Origin: Phaseolus vulgaris
Taxonomy: Eukaryota; Streptophyta; Magnoliopsida; Fabales; Fabaceae
DNA length: 64,000 bases
Direction of reading: 5' to 3'
Assembly (NCBI RefSeq): GCF_000499845.2
Contig: NC_023749.2
Location: 24,953,726 to 25,017,725, forward strand
In this document: in pieces, positions 38,216-50,786 of the stretch
Numbering within the stretch: position 1 is the stretch's first letter
How the letters are laid out: the number at the start of each line of letters is the position of its first letter
Notes under the pieces: generated by a model
Database searches by the model: none
The model's input: the letters and a program-made list of their open reading frames with translations, nothing else
What the model was told of the DNA's origin: nothing
Made by a program: the position numbers and the translations under genes

Positions 38216-38929
38216 GAAAAATCACATACACAATAAAATAAAACAATTATTTATTTTTAAAATTACATTTAGTAAGAAAATTCATAATTTAATAATATAT
38301 ATTTATTTCAATAATTATTATAATAATAATAATAACTCTTTTCTCAGAAAGAAAAAGGTAGACAGTATTTATATATTTACCCTTTAAAAAATAAAAAATA
38401 AAATATTTATTTAATAATGTAAATAATTGAATAACTTTTCTTTATTTTAAGATAACTAAATAACTTCTCCTTCTAAAATAACATATATATATATATATAA
38501 TAATTTACTCTTTAATATGCATAATTTGTCTTTTAATAAATAAAAATAATTTATTTATTTAATGAAATAAATAATCAAACAACTTTTCTTTATTTCAAAA
38601 TAAATAAATACTTATTTTTTTTATAAAAATAATGACTATATAAGTTTTCAATACTATTGTTATTAAATTATATGTATAAAATTATATATATATTATACTA
38701 TTTTGTATTTTTAATTAATTACTTATAAAAATAATTAAATTATAAAAGTAATAGTTATATATATATATATATTTTAAGGTAATAAATATTTGAATACATA
38801 ATATGTGCCTGAGTATAACATTTTGAATTATCCTTACCTAATAATTATATTATGCAATGTAATATATAGATATATAAATATAATTTACCGATTTATAAAA
38901 TTGTATTATCACTAATAGAAAAATGACAT

Positions 38930-39220
38930 TTTATGACGGGTAAAACATACCTTTTTATGACGGTTTTAGACCCGTTATAGATGCAGGCAACATAAAAAGT
39001 CTTTATTTTTTATGTCATATTTAAAAAAACCATCATAGAAAATTCACTTTATATGACTAATTTATTTTTAACCATCATAGAAAATAACACATTTTATGAC
39101 AGTTAAAATTACACTTATCATAAAAAATATTACTTTTTATGACACATATTGTTTTAACCATCATAAAATATGTTATTTTCTATGATTGATAATATTTTAA
39201 CCGTCATAGAATGCGTTTTT
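38930..39220. repeat. Left subterminal repeats of the CACTA element
   Basis: About ten degenerate copies of TTTTATGACGGTT or its complement AACCGTCATAGAA within 300 bp. The matching zone at the other end is 47560-47760. Confidence 0.8.
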
Positions 39221-39508
39221 TTAATTCTTTTTTGATATATTCATTTTCTTACATGCGTAAAGTACCCTGCATAATAATCACAATTCTCAAGCAAATATTT
39301 TTAAAATAAAATCTTAACGATCTAGCATATAAATAATGATATATTTAACTAAAAGTTAATATGTTGAAATTCATACAAAATTGTTAACTAGTTCTAAAAT
39401 TATCATTTAGAGTAAATACTTAAAAGTGAATATGTTGAAGTTCATACAAAACATTTAACTAGTTTTAACATGAGAATTTACAGTACTTAAAAGAAATGAT
39501 GCCCACTG

Positions 39509-42472
39509 CTATCGAACCTCTTGTAGCACTTCCAACTTCAATGGAGATGGATCATTGAATATCTACATAATCAAATATTGAAGATGAAATTAATATTTAA
39601 CACATTTAACATATTTAACATATTTGAGTTAATTATATATTACCTCCTTCCACGAGTCCTTAATTTTAGCTGATATAATTTTATGCATATGTCTCATCAA
39701 ATAATACCCGCACTCATAGTTTCCCGGTTGATATGAGCACTACAAGTTAAATACAAATAGAATAATATAATAATTTATACATTACAATTTCATACTAGTA
39801 AGATGAATGACTTACATTTGGTGCAATGTATTGTAGCTTCTTCTTAGCAATATGTGGAAGTCCTTGCAACCTTAAATGAGCTTCCATAGCTCTACCAATA
39901 GTTAGATACATTAAATTTTATATTATTTATAAAATCATATAACATAACAAAATAATTGAAAATTTACGCATCCAGTATATTTCTAATTGCCAAACTATTA
40001 ATTTTCTTGTGCAATGAACACAAGAGAACAACAAGAGATTGTCGAGGAATAATTACTATCAATTGCCAATGGCCCCTACTAGATGAAATAATATTAGCAA
40101 CAATTGAATTTTTGATAGATGTGCATTAATTTATAAATGTATACTTACTGATGCAAGTAAGGTGCTAAGTACACCTCTTTGTTCCCATTTTGAAATGTGT
40201 CTATGAAATACATCTGCACCTCACTAGCTTTATTCCCAACACTCTGAATGGCAACAAGGTCAAGGAACCCATATATGTTAACATTTTTTTTTCTCAATGC
40301 ACAGATGATGTAAATACCTTGAACATTGAAAAAAAATATTGTTATAATAACATATTGAATATATTAAAACTTATTAAAAGTTATTATAGGAAGCTTACTT
40401 ACATTAACCAAAGTTGTATTACTGATACGCATATCATATCAGTACCGGTGAGAATATCAAAAATATCCCTTTGGCACAAAAAAAAGGGATGTTTTTAGTC
40501 CTGCCTACAACTTCCAGTGGCATATCTAATTGTATAGGTTGCATCCTGATAGTCGCTGCCATTGCACCGAGTTGCTGAAAAGTACTTGGATGTTGTTGTG
40601 AATGATTCACAACTTCCTTTGCTTTTTTAGTATCATTCTATGCATATATAAAAAAATTAAGTAACACTAGTATATCAATTTAATTAATTATAATACCTAC
40701 AAAAAGACATATGCCTAATTAAAACAAGTAAAGAAAATTACTCTCAACATAATTGGTTTTGCTAATCTAGCTGGCCAAAGAATGAAATTCCCAGGTGCTT
40801 CTCCGACCGTCTGAACCTCCTTAGTAGGCACGGGGATTCGAGCAACAGCATCCCGAACGTCTACAACAACCACTCTTATCATATCATCTGCAATTTTCTG
40901 GTGGTGGATAGTTGACCCTAATGTATACATTTTACCTAACACAAATAATGTAATTGAAAGAAATTAAATAATATAATTAGACTAAAACATATCAAACAAT
41001 ATCATTAAAGTAAAAATTACCTAAGGCCACCAAGTACTCGAGGGGATCATCAATATACAATTCGCAGTCTGCAAGGATAGTAGGACCAACCTCCTCTGAT
41101 CCTTCAGGAGCATCACAACTCTCCTTTGTACTTATACGAATAGGGGAAGGCTCTGAAGGGGCAACAGAAGGTTTAACGGACATGGATGCTAACTCTTCTC
41201 GCATGTCTAATAACAACTCTTTCTTCAATTCAGAATATACCTCCTTTTTAATTTCCTTCCTAATATCTTCTTTGAGGGATTCCATCTCGGTCTCACTAAG
41301 ATGTAATTTACTATAATACCGAGGTGGAGGACCAAAGAATTTTCGAATTCCCACCCCTCGTCCTGCAGCACGAACACGTCCAGGATGCTCTGGGCGACCA
41401 ATGGCAACTGTCAATATGTCCTCACGCCCTTGTGGAATGAACAATCCCTGCGTGCTTTGCTCCACCAACTCATCCTACAACACAAATTTTTAAAACTTAT
41501 TTTAAAATATGTGCAAATAAACATAAACATTCAAACATGACATACAATATAAGTTACTAACAATGCGCTTAGTTACGCTTTGAACTTCTTCAGATGTGTA
41601 ATCCCCTGATGGTCTTTGGCGAGCTCTTTTCCATTTTTCATGTCGGGGAGGACGGGTTATAATGCTACAATTTGAGTCCTCAGTGGAGTGAGAGGAAGAT
41701 ATCTCTTTAATCATTTTTTGCTCTAATTTATCATAACCCCCACGAGACAGTCTGTGAGGGTGAACATTCTTTTTTTGAATCTCTTGTGCAACTTTCCTCT
41801 TAGCCTATTATATACATAAATTAAATTATTATAATGCATGATAATTAGACACTTAACCAACATATGATATTAATTTAACTGAAAGGTAGGGTCTAATCGC
41901 CTTTCTCGAAAAGTCTGCCATGTTTCCTCATCGAGGAATTGATTTTGCTCACATGGGTTTTTTTCACCCAATGCACCATAAATATAACGACTAGTAAGGT
42001 CACTCTTAAAACCCCTCCATCGTGCCCCAGCATATGAAATCCATTTTTTGCTCAATAAGTTATTGTTTGGGACGTCATATGTGATCTGTACAATAAATAT
42101 AAATTATATATGTTAAATAGCAATTATGTATGCTTATAATGAAACAAATAAGTTAAGATTTCGTACAATGATACTCTGCCAAATTTGATTCTTCACCATC
42201 TTTGGAACATGCTCCCAATCATCAATAAGAATACTAACTTTGCTTCTACCAAGCAAGGCCACATAGCTGGTAAATTTTGTACTATGCTCTCCCAAAGCTT
42301 TACCCATCTGCATATCAAACTGGATTGGCAATCTCTGATTAGCATCGCGGCTGATAGTCAACTCTCTCAACCTAGTCCCACGCCTACCTTTTTTATGGGT
42401 AGATGATTGACTCTTGTCCCCATCTTGTGAAGGAGGGAAGATATCAGATGGATTAGACATATCTCTGTTCAA
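39509..42472 (-). pseudogene. CACTA second gene: plant transposase-like N-terminus plus Ulp1-like (C48) protease C-terminus, broken
   Basis: Probable exons: 42167-42472, 41879-42085, 41562-41804, 41021-41474, 40742-40935, 40403-40637, then further exons ending at the stop 39509-39511. The N-terminal part has the Ptta/En/Spm-type segment (KKWISYAGARWRGFKSDL; AQEIQKKNVHPH; LSRGGYDKLEQ), then a Lys/Glu-rich coiled coil. The C-terminal part resembles Ulp1 cysteine peptidases: HWQLIVI (catalytic His), and QPGNYECGYYLMRHM (catalytic Cys). Damage: two probable one-base frameshifts, at the A8 run 40478-40485 and the T9 run 40284-40292, and the exon ending at 41879 is followed by TTAAAT instead of a GT donor. 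The homopolymer changes could be sequencing errors. Role in transposition is unproven. Confidence 0.65.
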
Positions 42473-42559
42473 ATTATTAGATTGTAAATTATTAGTAAAA
42501 AACTAAAGATATAGTTATTAAAAATATAAAGGATAAACATAAATAAATGTTTTACATTG

Positions 42560-43054
42560 TCAAATTGGAACATTCTCCCACAATCCTTCATGATGATCAT
42601 CACGTGTGGCATGCACATCATCTACTTCATTATCGACATTCAAGGTTGGCATATTTGTGGAGAGAGATGGAGTCTCACTTATATCGAATGTTAAATTATC
42701 ATTCTCATGAGTACCATGCATGATTCTTCCATGGAGAACCACTGACCACCGTTTGTTAGTGAGATCAGTAACATAAAACACTTGTTTTGCCTGAGATGCC
42801 ATGATGAATGGCTCTTCAATATAACCTACCTTTTCCAGATCAACCAAGGTAAAACCTAGATCATCAGTCTTCACGCCACTATTACTGTCAACCCACTTAC
42901 ATTTAAAGACAGACACTCTAAAAATTGTGTAATCTATCATCCAGATGTCTTCAATTACACCAAAGTAGCACATTGATGCCATAACAGAATATTGATCTTT
43001 TGAACTAGAGAAATGCATTGATTCAGCCACCACCATTACTCCACTATTTTGCAT
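42560..43054 (-). pseudogene. DUF4216-like C-terminal part of the TNP2 transposase, frameshifted off
   Basis: Contains SVMASMCYFGVIEDIWMIDY, FKCKWVDSNSGVK and FIMASQAKQVFYV, the DUF4216 signature of plant CACTA transposases. Just upstream, the frame reads FYTKFEDEKSTMQNSGVMV, which continues the TNP2 protein after a frame change at about 43085-43095. So this was once the C-terminal part of the same protein. The ATG at 43054 is internal. Confidence 0.75.
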
Positions 43055-43070
43055 GGTGCTTTTTTCATCT

Positions 43071-45764
43071 TCAAATTTTGTGTAAAATGAAATTGTTTAT
43101 ATCATAACCACTCCAACTTATGACTTCAAAGTTTGGCTCAGATGCTAGCCAATTTAATGTATCAGAAGTTGTATTATCATTTTGAACTTGTTGTTTAAAC
43201 CACTTCAAGAAGCTTTTTTTGTGCTCATTAATCACCCACTTCTCAGGCATTCGTGGGTTATTTCTCTTCACAATATCTTTATGAGCATTTAAGTAGGGGA
43301 TGACTTCTTTAGTGTTATTCAGTATATAAAAATGTGCTTGAAGAACTTCATCTCGTGTCAATGTTATAACTTTTGCACTTCGAGTACCCTTACCAACACC
43401 TATTCCATGGTAACGAGACTTAGGTACCCCTATAGCTTCAACTTCTGATAAGTATTCTGTATAAAACTCAATGGCTTCCTCTGCAATATATCTTTCAACA
43501 ATTGATGCTTCAGGACGATATTGATTCTTTACATACCCTTTTAATATCTTCATGTATCGCTCCATGGGGTACATCCATCGTAAGAATACTGGACCACAAA
43601 TTTTAATTTCTCTAACTAAATGAATAATCAAGTGAACCATAATATCAAAAAATGATGGAGGAAAGTACATCTCCAATTGGCACAATATGACTACAACATC
43701 ATTTTGTAACTGATCCAACTTCTCAGGGTCCAAAACTTTACTACATATTGCATTAAAAAAGAAGCATAATCTAGTTAAGGCATATCTGACATTCTTAGGC
43801 AATATATTTCGAATAGCCACGGGTAATATTTGTTGCATCAAAACATGACAATCATGAGACTTTAAGCCAACTAATCTCAAATCTTTCATGGATACAAGTC
43901 TCTTGAAATTGGAAGAATAACCTAGTGGAACCTTCACGCCTTGTAAAAACTCACAAAAACTTTTTTTCTCTTGTTTAGACAACGTATGACATGCCGGAGG
44001 CAAGTATGTGCGCTTACCATGAGACTGTGGAGCTAATTGTTCTCTTATACCCATTTCAACCATGTCCAAACGAGCATTGACACCATCTTTTGTCTTCCCT
44101 TGAATATCGAGGAGTGTTCCGATAATACTGTCACACACATTTTTCTCTACATGCATGACATCTATACAATGTCTCACATCAAACACCCTCCAATATGGGA
44201 GATCAAAGAATATTGACCTTTTCTTCCATATGTTACTTCCTGTGGCTTTGTTTTGTGTCTTTCCAAACACAACTTGGATGTCCTTCACACGCTCATATAC
44301 TTGCAATCCAGTTAAAGCTGTTGGAGCTAATTTGTTTTCTTGACACCCATTAAATGGTTTCTTTAATTTACGATACGGATGGTTTGATTTAAGAAATCTC
44401 CGATGTCCGAGGTACACTGTTTTCCTTCCATGTTGTAATTGATTATGACATGTGTTTTCTTCACATATAGGACATGCTTTGTGGCCTTTGGTGATGTATC
44501 CACTCAAATTACCATATGCTGGAAAGTCATTGATCGTACAAAATAACATGGCATGCAACTTAAAGGACTCACCTGTGTACCCATCAAACACATCAACACC
44601 TTCCTGCCATAACATCTTCAAATCTTCAACCAACGGGCTCAAATAAACATCAATGTCATTTCCCGGTTGTCTTGGACCAGAGATCATCAAAGATAACATC
44701 ACATATTTGCGTTTCATGCACAACCATGGTGGTAAGTTATAAATCACTAACAACACAGGCCATGAACTATGTTTACTACTCAAGTTACCATATGGATTCA
44801 TTCCATCTGTTGCAAGTCCAAGCCTAATGTTTCTTGGATCATTGGCAAAATTTGGGAACATGGAATCAATTTTCTTCCATTGCAAACCATCTGCCAGATG
44901 CCTTAAATTACCATCCTTTTTACGTTCATCTGCATGCCATCTAACAAGTTTTGCATCATTCGCATTACTGAATAATCTTTTCAACCTTGGAACTATAGGA
45001 AGATACCACAACACTTTTGCAGGAGGACCCTTCTTAACATCATGTTCAAAATCATCATATTTCTTCTTGTATCGTGATATCCCACAATGTGGACATTGAT
45101 GTAACTTATCAAATTCCTTCCTGTACAACACACAATCATTGGGACATGCATGAATTTTTTCAAACTTCATACCCATTGGACACAATATCTTCTTCGCATC
45201 ATAATTACGTGTTGGCAACGTATTATCTTCAGGAAGCATGTCACTTAACAACTCAAGCAATTCTGTGAAACTTTTATCTGTCCACCCATTTCTTGCCTTC
45301 ACAGTAAATAATTTTAATACCGCCGACAATCGAGTGAACTTAGTGCATCTTGGATATAAAGGTTTTTCAGCATCAGTACACAAATTTTCATACACATGTG
45401 CATGTTGGAAGGCATCATATCCTACATCACGGATCATTTCCTCTAGTTGATCATCCATCTCTAAATCAACTTCTTGTGCTTCAACTTCAGACATATGAAC
45501 ACTTGGTATGCCTACTAATTCACCATGCCATATCCACTTTGTGTAACTTTTTAGGAAACCATCACAAAGAACATGCTCTCGAATAACTTCAGTCGGTAGT
45601 CTTCGCTCATTCAAACAATTCACACACGGGCAATAAAATCTTCCATTATTATCCGGAACATTCACCTTTGCAAATTCAAGAAATTGTTGTACTCCATTCT
45701 CATATTCATTTGTTGTGCGTTTGTAATTGATCCAACTTCGATCCATTGTTATGTTCTCTGACAT
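43071..45764 (-). CDS. TNP2-type CACTA transposase
   Basis: An open frame of 897 codons. The likely true start is Met-7 (MDRSWINYKR), a standard TNP2 beginning. Domains: transposase-associated region (~7-85, FYCPCVNCLNERR), the TNP2/Transposase_21 region with HQCPHCGISRYKK (~223) and GLATDGMNPYGN (~316-327, containing the presumed first catalytic Asp), then KACPICEENT and the DUF4218 region (~640-760, with the segment PMERYMKILKGYVKN). It cuts at the CACTA ends. The frame ends in FILHKI where a frameshift separates it from the DUF4216 part at 42560-43054, so the protein is slightly truncated. No internal stops elsewhere; it may be a recently active copy. Confidence 0.9.
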   Translation of the reverse strand: MSENITMDRSWINYKRTTNEYENGVQQFLEFAKVNVPDNNGRFYCPCVNCLNERRLPTEVIREHVLCDGFLKSYTKWIWHGELVGIPSVHMSEVEAQEVDLEMDDQLEEMIRDVGYDAFQHAHVYENLCTDAEKPLYPRCTKFTRLSAVLKLFTVKARNGWTDKSFTELLELLSDMLPEDNTLPTRNYDAKKILCPMGMKFEKIHACPNDCVLYRKEFDKLHQCPHCGISRYKKKYDDFEHDVKKGPPAKVLWYLPIVPRLKRLFSNANDAKLVRWHADERKKDGNLRHLADGLQWKKIDSMFPNFANDPRNIRLGLATDGMNPYGNLSSKHSSWPVLLVIYNLPPWLCMKRKYVMLSLMISGPRQPGNDIDVYLSPLVEDLKMLWQEGVDVFDGYTGESFKLHAMLFCTINDFPAYGNLSGYITKGHKACPICEENTCHNQLQHGRKTVYLGHRRFLKSNHPYRKLKKPFNGCQENKLAPTALTGLQVYERVKDIQVVFGKTQNKATGSNIWKKRSIFFDLPYWRVFDVRHCIDVMHVEKNVCDSIIGTLLDIQGKTKDGVNARLDMVEMGIREQLAPQSHGKRTYLPPACHTLSKQEKKSFCEFLQGVKVPLGYSSNFKRLVSMKDLRLVGLKSHDCHVLMQQILPVAIRNILPKNVRYALTRLCFFFNAICSKVLDPEKLDQLQNDVVVILCQLEMYFPPSFFDIMVHLIIHLVREIKICGPVFLRWMYPMERYMKILKGYVKNQYRPEASIVERYIAEEAIEFYTEYLSEVEAIGVPKSRYHGIGVGKGTRSAKVITLTRDEVLQAHFYILNNTKEVIPYLNAHKDIVKRNNPRMPEKWVINEHKKSFLKWFKQQVQNDNTTSDTLNWLASEPNFEVISWSGYDINNFILHKI

Positions 45765-47559
45765 AACACAACAAATAACTATATATTTTAACTTTATGGG
45801 TACTAGTGTATTTACGGATCAGGTTGGATTGTCTTTCGGAATATCATCATACAATGTTGCCAAATTTGAAATAGCATACAAATCATAAATACAATAAAAT
45901 AAATATTAATAACAAATAAATATTTTACATACCTTAGACAATGTAGGTTAAAGAGTCAACGACAACTTGGGAAGAGACAAAACAAGAAAGCTGGTGCATT
46001 TGAAGAATGAAAGAAAAACATAGAAAAGTAAGAATGTATAAAAATATTTTGTTATAATCATAATAATTTACATCTTACAAACACTTTTATGTATCAATTT
46101 TCCTAACAACTTATAGTAAGGAAAGAGATCAAGACACACACAATTAAATAAAAAAAATATTCCAAATCATCATGTCACAAAATTATATATAAGGACCTAT
46201 AAGTACTCTCCGGTACAACCTGGTGATGGTATTTATTTGGATTTTGTGATTATTGGTTTTGTTTTATGATACTACGAGCTCATGAATGACACGTGAAATC
46301 AACTTCAATCAGACATTACACTCAATGCAAACAAAACCAACTTTGCAGAAATCCATGTGTTCCTAATTTCTCCTAGTTTCTACGTTTTCAACGAAATTCC
46401 TCACTTTATCTTCAAATTGAATAATAATCACCAATACACTCACTTATTCATTTTAAGGTTTGGAGGTTTTGGGAATACCTTTTTGGATTATTAAATAAAC
46501 TTAGTTTGGATAGGAACTTGGTCTTCACAGCACAAGATCAATGCATGGAGTCTGTATCAAATTTTCCCACTATATATTTTGGCTGACAAGAAAGGAAATT
46601 ATGATACACATTATATATTTATGTATAATATAAATATTATACAAGACAAGACAAGCTAAGTTAATTGCACAAACCACTTTACAGGACAAATTCTAATTGC
46701 ATTCTAATTGCCTTTAAATTTTGTTTGTTCAAAAATTTAAATCAATACAGAATATACCCAAATTAAATATAATATAATATTTAGATATTAGACTTTCAAG
46801 TTATTCATATATATATATATATATATTATAATATTTAAAGATTACATTATAATTGACTAAATAAAAGATAGTAATATTATTATTAAAAAAATTCTGTGTG
46901 GGTAATGAAAATAAAAAAGTGTAGAAAGTGTAAAAAGTAGAAAAAGTAAATCCGTACATCTCTGAAAAATTATGCGCACCATGCCTTGCACTTTCACGCT
47001 TCCCTATCTCATTTCTGGGCACTCATGCTACAGCACACTCCTCCCAGCACACTCCTCCCAGCATTGCTCCCATTCACTCTTTCTCCTAAATCTTCCATTC
47101 CATTCTCTTTTTCCCCAACTTCAAATTTATTACATACTAAAAAGTTCCTACTAGAATAATATTTTTCAACTAAAAATACTTGTTGAGCACAATGGAAGAC
47201 ACAAAAAGAAGAAATGGAACGAGATTTGCAGTGAAGAAATACCTGTTGAACGCAATGGAAGCACAAGCAGCAAAAAAATTTTGACGACGCAAACTTGCAA
47301 ATTTCAGAGAGATGTGTAGACCTTCAATGTCTCTAACACTTTGGAAATCTATTTGAGACATCCACAAACAAAGCACACATGAGAAATTAGGGTGAAAATG
47401 AAATTAGGAAAAGAGAAGAACTGAACTTACGTAGAGAGGCAAAGAGAGTAGGAAGATGTGAGTAAAAAAGCATAAGCATGAACATTTGTTGAATACGGAG
47501 ACAGTGTTAGTGGAAGAATGGAGAGATGAACTAGTAAAAAGGTAAAACTCTAAAAAAAA
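45765..47559. other. CACTA 5' non-coding region upstream of TNP2
   Basis: No coding content recognised. Contains an AT dinucleotide run at about 46808-46826. The promoter of the minus-strand genes is expected here. Confidence 0.5.
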
Positions 47560-47775
47560 TTTACTATGACAGGTGTCATAGTAAAAGATATAAAATATAT
47601 TTATTATGATGGTTCTTTATTAAAAGATATAAAATATATTTATTATGATGCTTTTTTGATAAAAGATATAATAAGTTCTTTTATAATTACCATTGTGCCA
47701 CCGCTTCACTTATTATGACAGGTAAAATATAACCGTCATAATAAGTCATCATTAAATGTATCTTTTGTATTAGTG

Positions 47776-49924
47776 TATAAAATATTATCTTTTTATACAG
47801 GGACTTTAAAATATATATATATATATATGATTCTTCGTATTTTTTATGTTACTACACCCCAGTTCTTTACTATTGATTGAGTTTCATCACCTATAGTCTT
47901 TTTGAAATTTTTTCAAAAAATTAAATTTAAATTTATGACTTATAGAAAAATAACAAGAGGTAACTGAATAAAAATAACTAGGGCTGAAAATTTGGTTTGG
48001 CTCGGGGTGAGTGCAAGATGTTGGTACTGAGTGTAGGGTGTTGGTGCTGAGTGGATTTGAGATAGAGAGCACTCCAAAAACTGCATCTCCATCTACTTGA
48101 GCGTATGGAGATGACGTTGAGTGAATTTGAGGTCAAGATAACCTCTAAAAATGAATCTCCATCTAATTAAGCACAAAGGAATGTCATTGAGCAGATTTAA
48201 GGCCAAGAGCAAGTATGTCTCATTTAAATCACAATTTAATAAGTAAATTCAAGATTTAAACTTCAAAATACACTTCATGATCAATTTAAATATTCAACCA
48301 CCTATCAAATTGTTTAACTTCAAAACCATTTTCATCAAAGGACATCTATTTCACTTAACAAAACAAACCTTACAAGAGAATTTTGGAACTTGTGGCAGTG
48401 TCACATTCACATCCAAATCCTTTAACCCAGAGTTTTGTTTTTAAAAATAAAACTAGAAGGAGAAGCACTCACAAAGAGTGTTAACTCCTAAAGAAAATAG
48501 AGATAGCCTAACCTACATTACAAAATCCTTATCAATGATCTGGACACACTATGATCTTGAATTAACATGGACGAATCTTGAAGGCATAGACACTATATAC
48601 AAATACATGTATACTCAAAACTGACTCAAAGAAAAAGAAACAAAAAAGAATTTACTCTTAATAAAAATATGATTGGATAACTTTGCTCTATTCACTATCA
48701 GAAGATCAAAGGTAACCTTCGATAAGGATGTGGTTAGAATTCTAGAAAAAAAAAAAATTTTCTAGAAAAATAATGATTAATTTAAAATGAAACCGAATAA
48801 TTGATTTCTCCATCTATATGAATTTTTCACTTTTCAATTTAATAATAAAATATTTTTATGTCATTTTAATTATACCACTTCTATTTGCAACTATTTTTTT
48901 TAAGTCTTTACCATGAATGCATGTCTTTTCAGTGTAAAAATCATAAAAAAATAATTGTAATTATAATAATACTAATAATCTTAATATAATAACTGTATCA
49001 TATGATTCTTGGATAAATAATTATTAATATAAATTTTCTTGGCGGGAGCACAACCTATATTATCTTCTTTTCTTCAATTTTTTTTCTATTTTTACCACAA
49101 AGTCAACCTGGTATCTCAAGATGAATAAAATATGTATCATGAATTAATTACTCATTTGTAATGTCATTTCATGTACATCTCAGGCATTTTGTAAAATATT
49201 TTAATAATTGATTATGAATACATTTGAACAAATATTTTCAATAAAGAGATAAAAAGAAAAAAAAACTTTTTTCATATGTTAAAATATGTACAATAGTAAC
49301 TAATTTTAATTTACGTATGAACATATTTGATGTTTTCTTCTTATTTTAACTTGTGGACAACCTAATTTATATTCAGTTTTATATTATCTATTATCAAACA
49401 TTAATAAAAAAAAATTAAAAATATTTTTGTTTTAATTTTCTTGAATTTTCTTGTTTGGATCTTGCATATTTTTTTATTACTAAGTGATGAATTGGTTAAT
49501 TGAGAGAAAGAAGAAATATTATGTTCCTGAAATGCCAGTAAAATAAAATTTTAAATACAAGAGAGACTGATACCAAAAGGAATTTTATTAATTTATTATC
49601 ATAAGAGATTAAAATGAAAAAAGGAAGCAATAAGTATTGAGAATTGAGTGGAAGAGATAACTTCCCCCTTCAACGCCATCAGGTCACATTACCCACCTGT
49701 AGCAAACAAATTCATCATGTATGAATCTCTATATTTATGAATATTTGTTAAATATTTTTTACAAGTGTTTGTAACGTGTATGAATAAAAAACATAATGAT
49801 AAAATAAATAAAAAATACACCATCTTAAAATAAACTAAAAGAAATTGCTTACCAAAGAAATATTATGGTATTAAAGCTCAAGATTGTGGGAAGTGTCATA
49901 TAAAAAAGTGAACCATTTTTTTCA
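47776..49924. other. Intergenic DNA with a 70-bp tandem repeat
   Basis: Mostly AT-rich. At 48049, 48119 and 48189 the string GAG.G/A.ATTT begins successive units spaced exactly 70 bp (2.3 imperfect copies, with ATCTCCATCTA in the middle). No gene recognised. Confidence 0.55.
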
Positions 49925-50781
49925 TGTCGGTTGACTTCGATTGCCTCGTGCATCTACGTCGATCACACGTCCAATTATCTCAGTCTTCGTTCATGTCTTT
50001 CTCTAATCAAACACCTGAAAATGTAAAGGCAAAGAGCATCCTAAAGGCCGTTCACACTCTGACGCTCAAGTCAGTATCGGGCTAGGAAACACCAAGACTT
50101 AGTTGTAAAAAGTTCTTTGTGTAATCAGTGTAACGGCTACGTAAAAACTTGCGTACCTTATTAGGTTTAATTCTACCCTTTGTATACTCTAGGGTTTCCG
50201 TTGTTTCCGCTAACTGCAATTAGGGTTACTGAGGGTGTGCCTTGGCGCCGCTACCACCCACTCTTAGGGCAATCTAGTGCATAAGGCTCCCTTACTGGAG
50301 TGCGACCTCAGACAGGATGACCACTTGGGTACCAACTTGTGCACCTAATCTCTGGGGCCATCCGTCCTGGGAGTGTCCTAGCTGTTCACTTGTCATGCAT
50401 GCAGCTCACCCCTGGAACGTGACCCTCACGGGTCGTATCTCTTCCAGTGACTCTTTACTTGTGTTACGCCTGAACGCGTCATCCACACCACACGCACGAA
50501 CCTCTCGTGATCTAGGCTTCTCCCTAACTGATAACTGGTGTGTGGTCTGGGACCCACCTCTCGTGGCCCAACTCTGTTGTTTGAGTCACTATGTCCGATG
50601 TCTCATCGCCCTCACCATGCTGCTGAGGACACATCAGCACATCCTGGTGATTGATCTCTGACCACTCTTCGCCACCTTGGCTCACATGTTTTTCGAGACA
50701 TTGGCCCACGCCGCTCGTGGGACCAACTTATGAGGCCCCATCATTACTAGCGGTCAACGCCCGAGGACTGGTCGGTTCCAT
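49925..50781 (-). mobile_element. Solo LTR of a Tat-like gypsy element
   Basis: TGTCGGTTGACT... at left and ..GGTCGGTTCCA at right, flanked by TTTCA and TTTTA (one mismatch). It aligns over its length with the split copy 18528-19003 plus 26617-26808 in opposite orientation. ACACTCTGACGCTCAAGTCAG at about 50055 is the diagnostic LTR block. The open frame 50317-50661 is a chance frame in GC-rich LTR DNA. Confidence 0.85.
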
Positions 50782-50786
50782 TTTAG

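Larger units (their letters stand above)
38910..47775 (-). mobile_element. CACTA (En/Spm) DNA transposon, 8866 bp
   Basis: Terminal inverted repeats: CACTAATAGAAAAATGACAT at left, and CACTAATACAAAAGATACAT at right in reverse complement. The flanks are a perfect 3-bp duplication TAT (38907-38909 and 47776-47778). Subterminal zones at 38930-39220 and 47560-47760 contain many copies of a TTATGACGG/CCGTCATA-type motif in both orientations, the usual transposase-binding arrangement. Two genes are read from the minus strand: a TNP2 transposase and a second protein ending in an Ulp1-like domain. Confidence 0.93.

Noticed and set aside
44155..45586. Plus-strand frames of 60-90 codons opposite TNP2
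   Set aside because: Shadows of the long minus-strand transposase frame.
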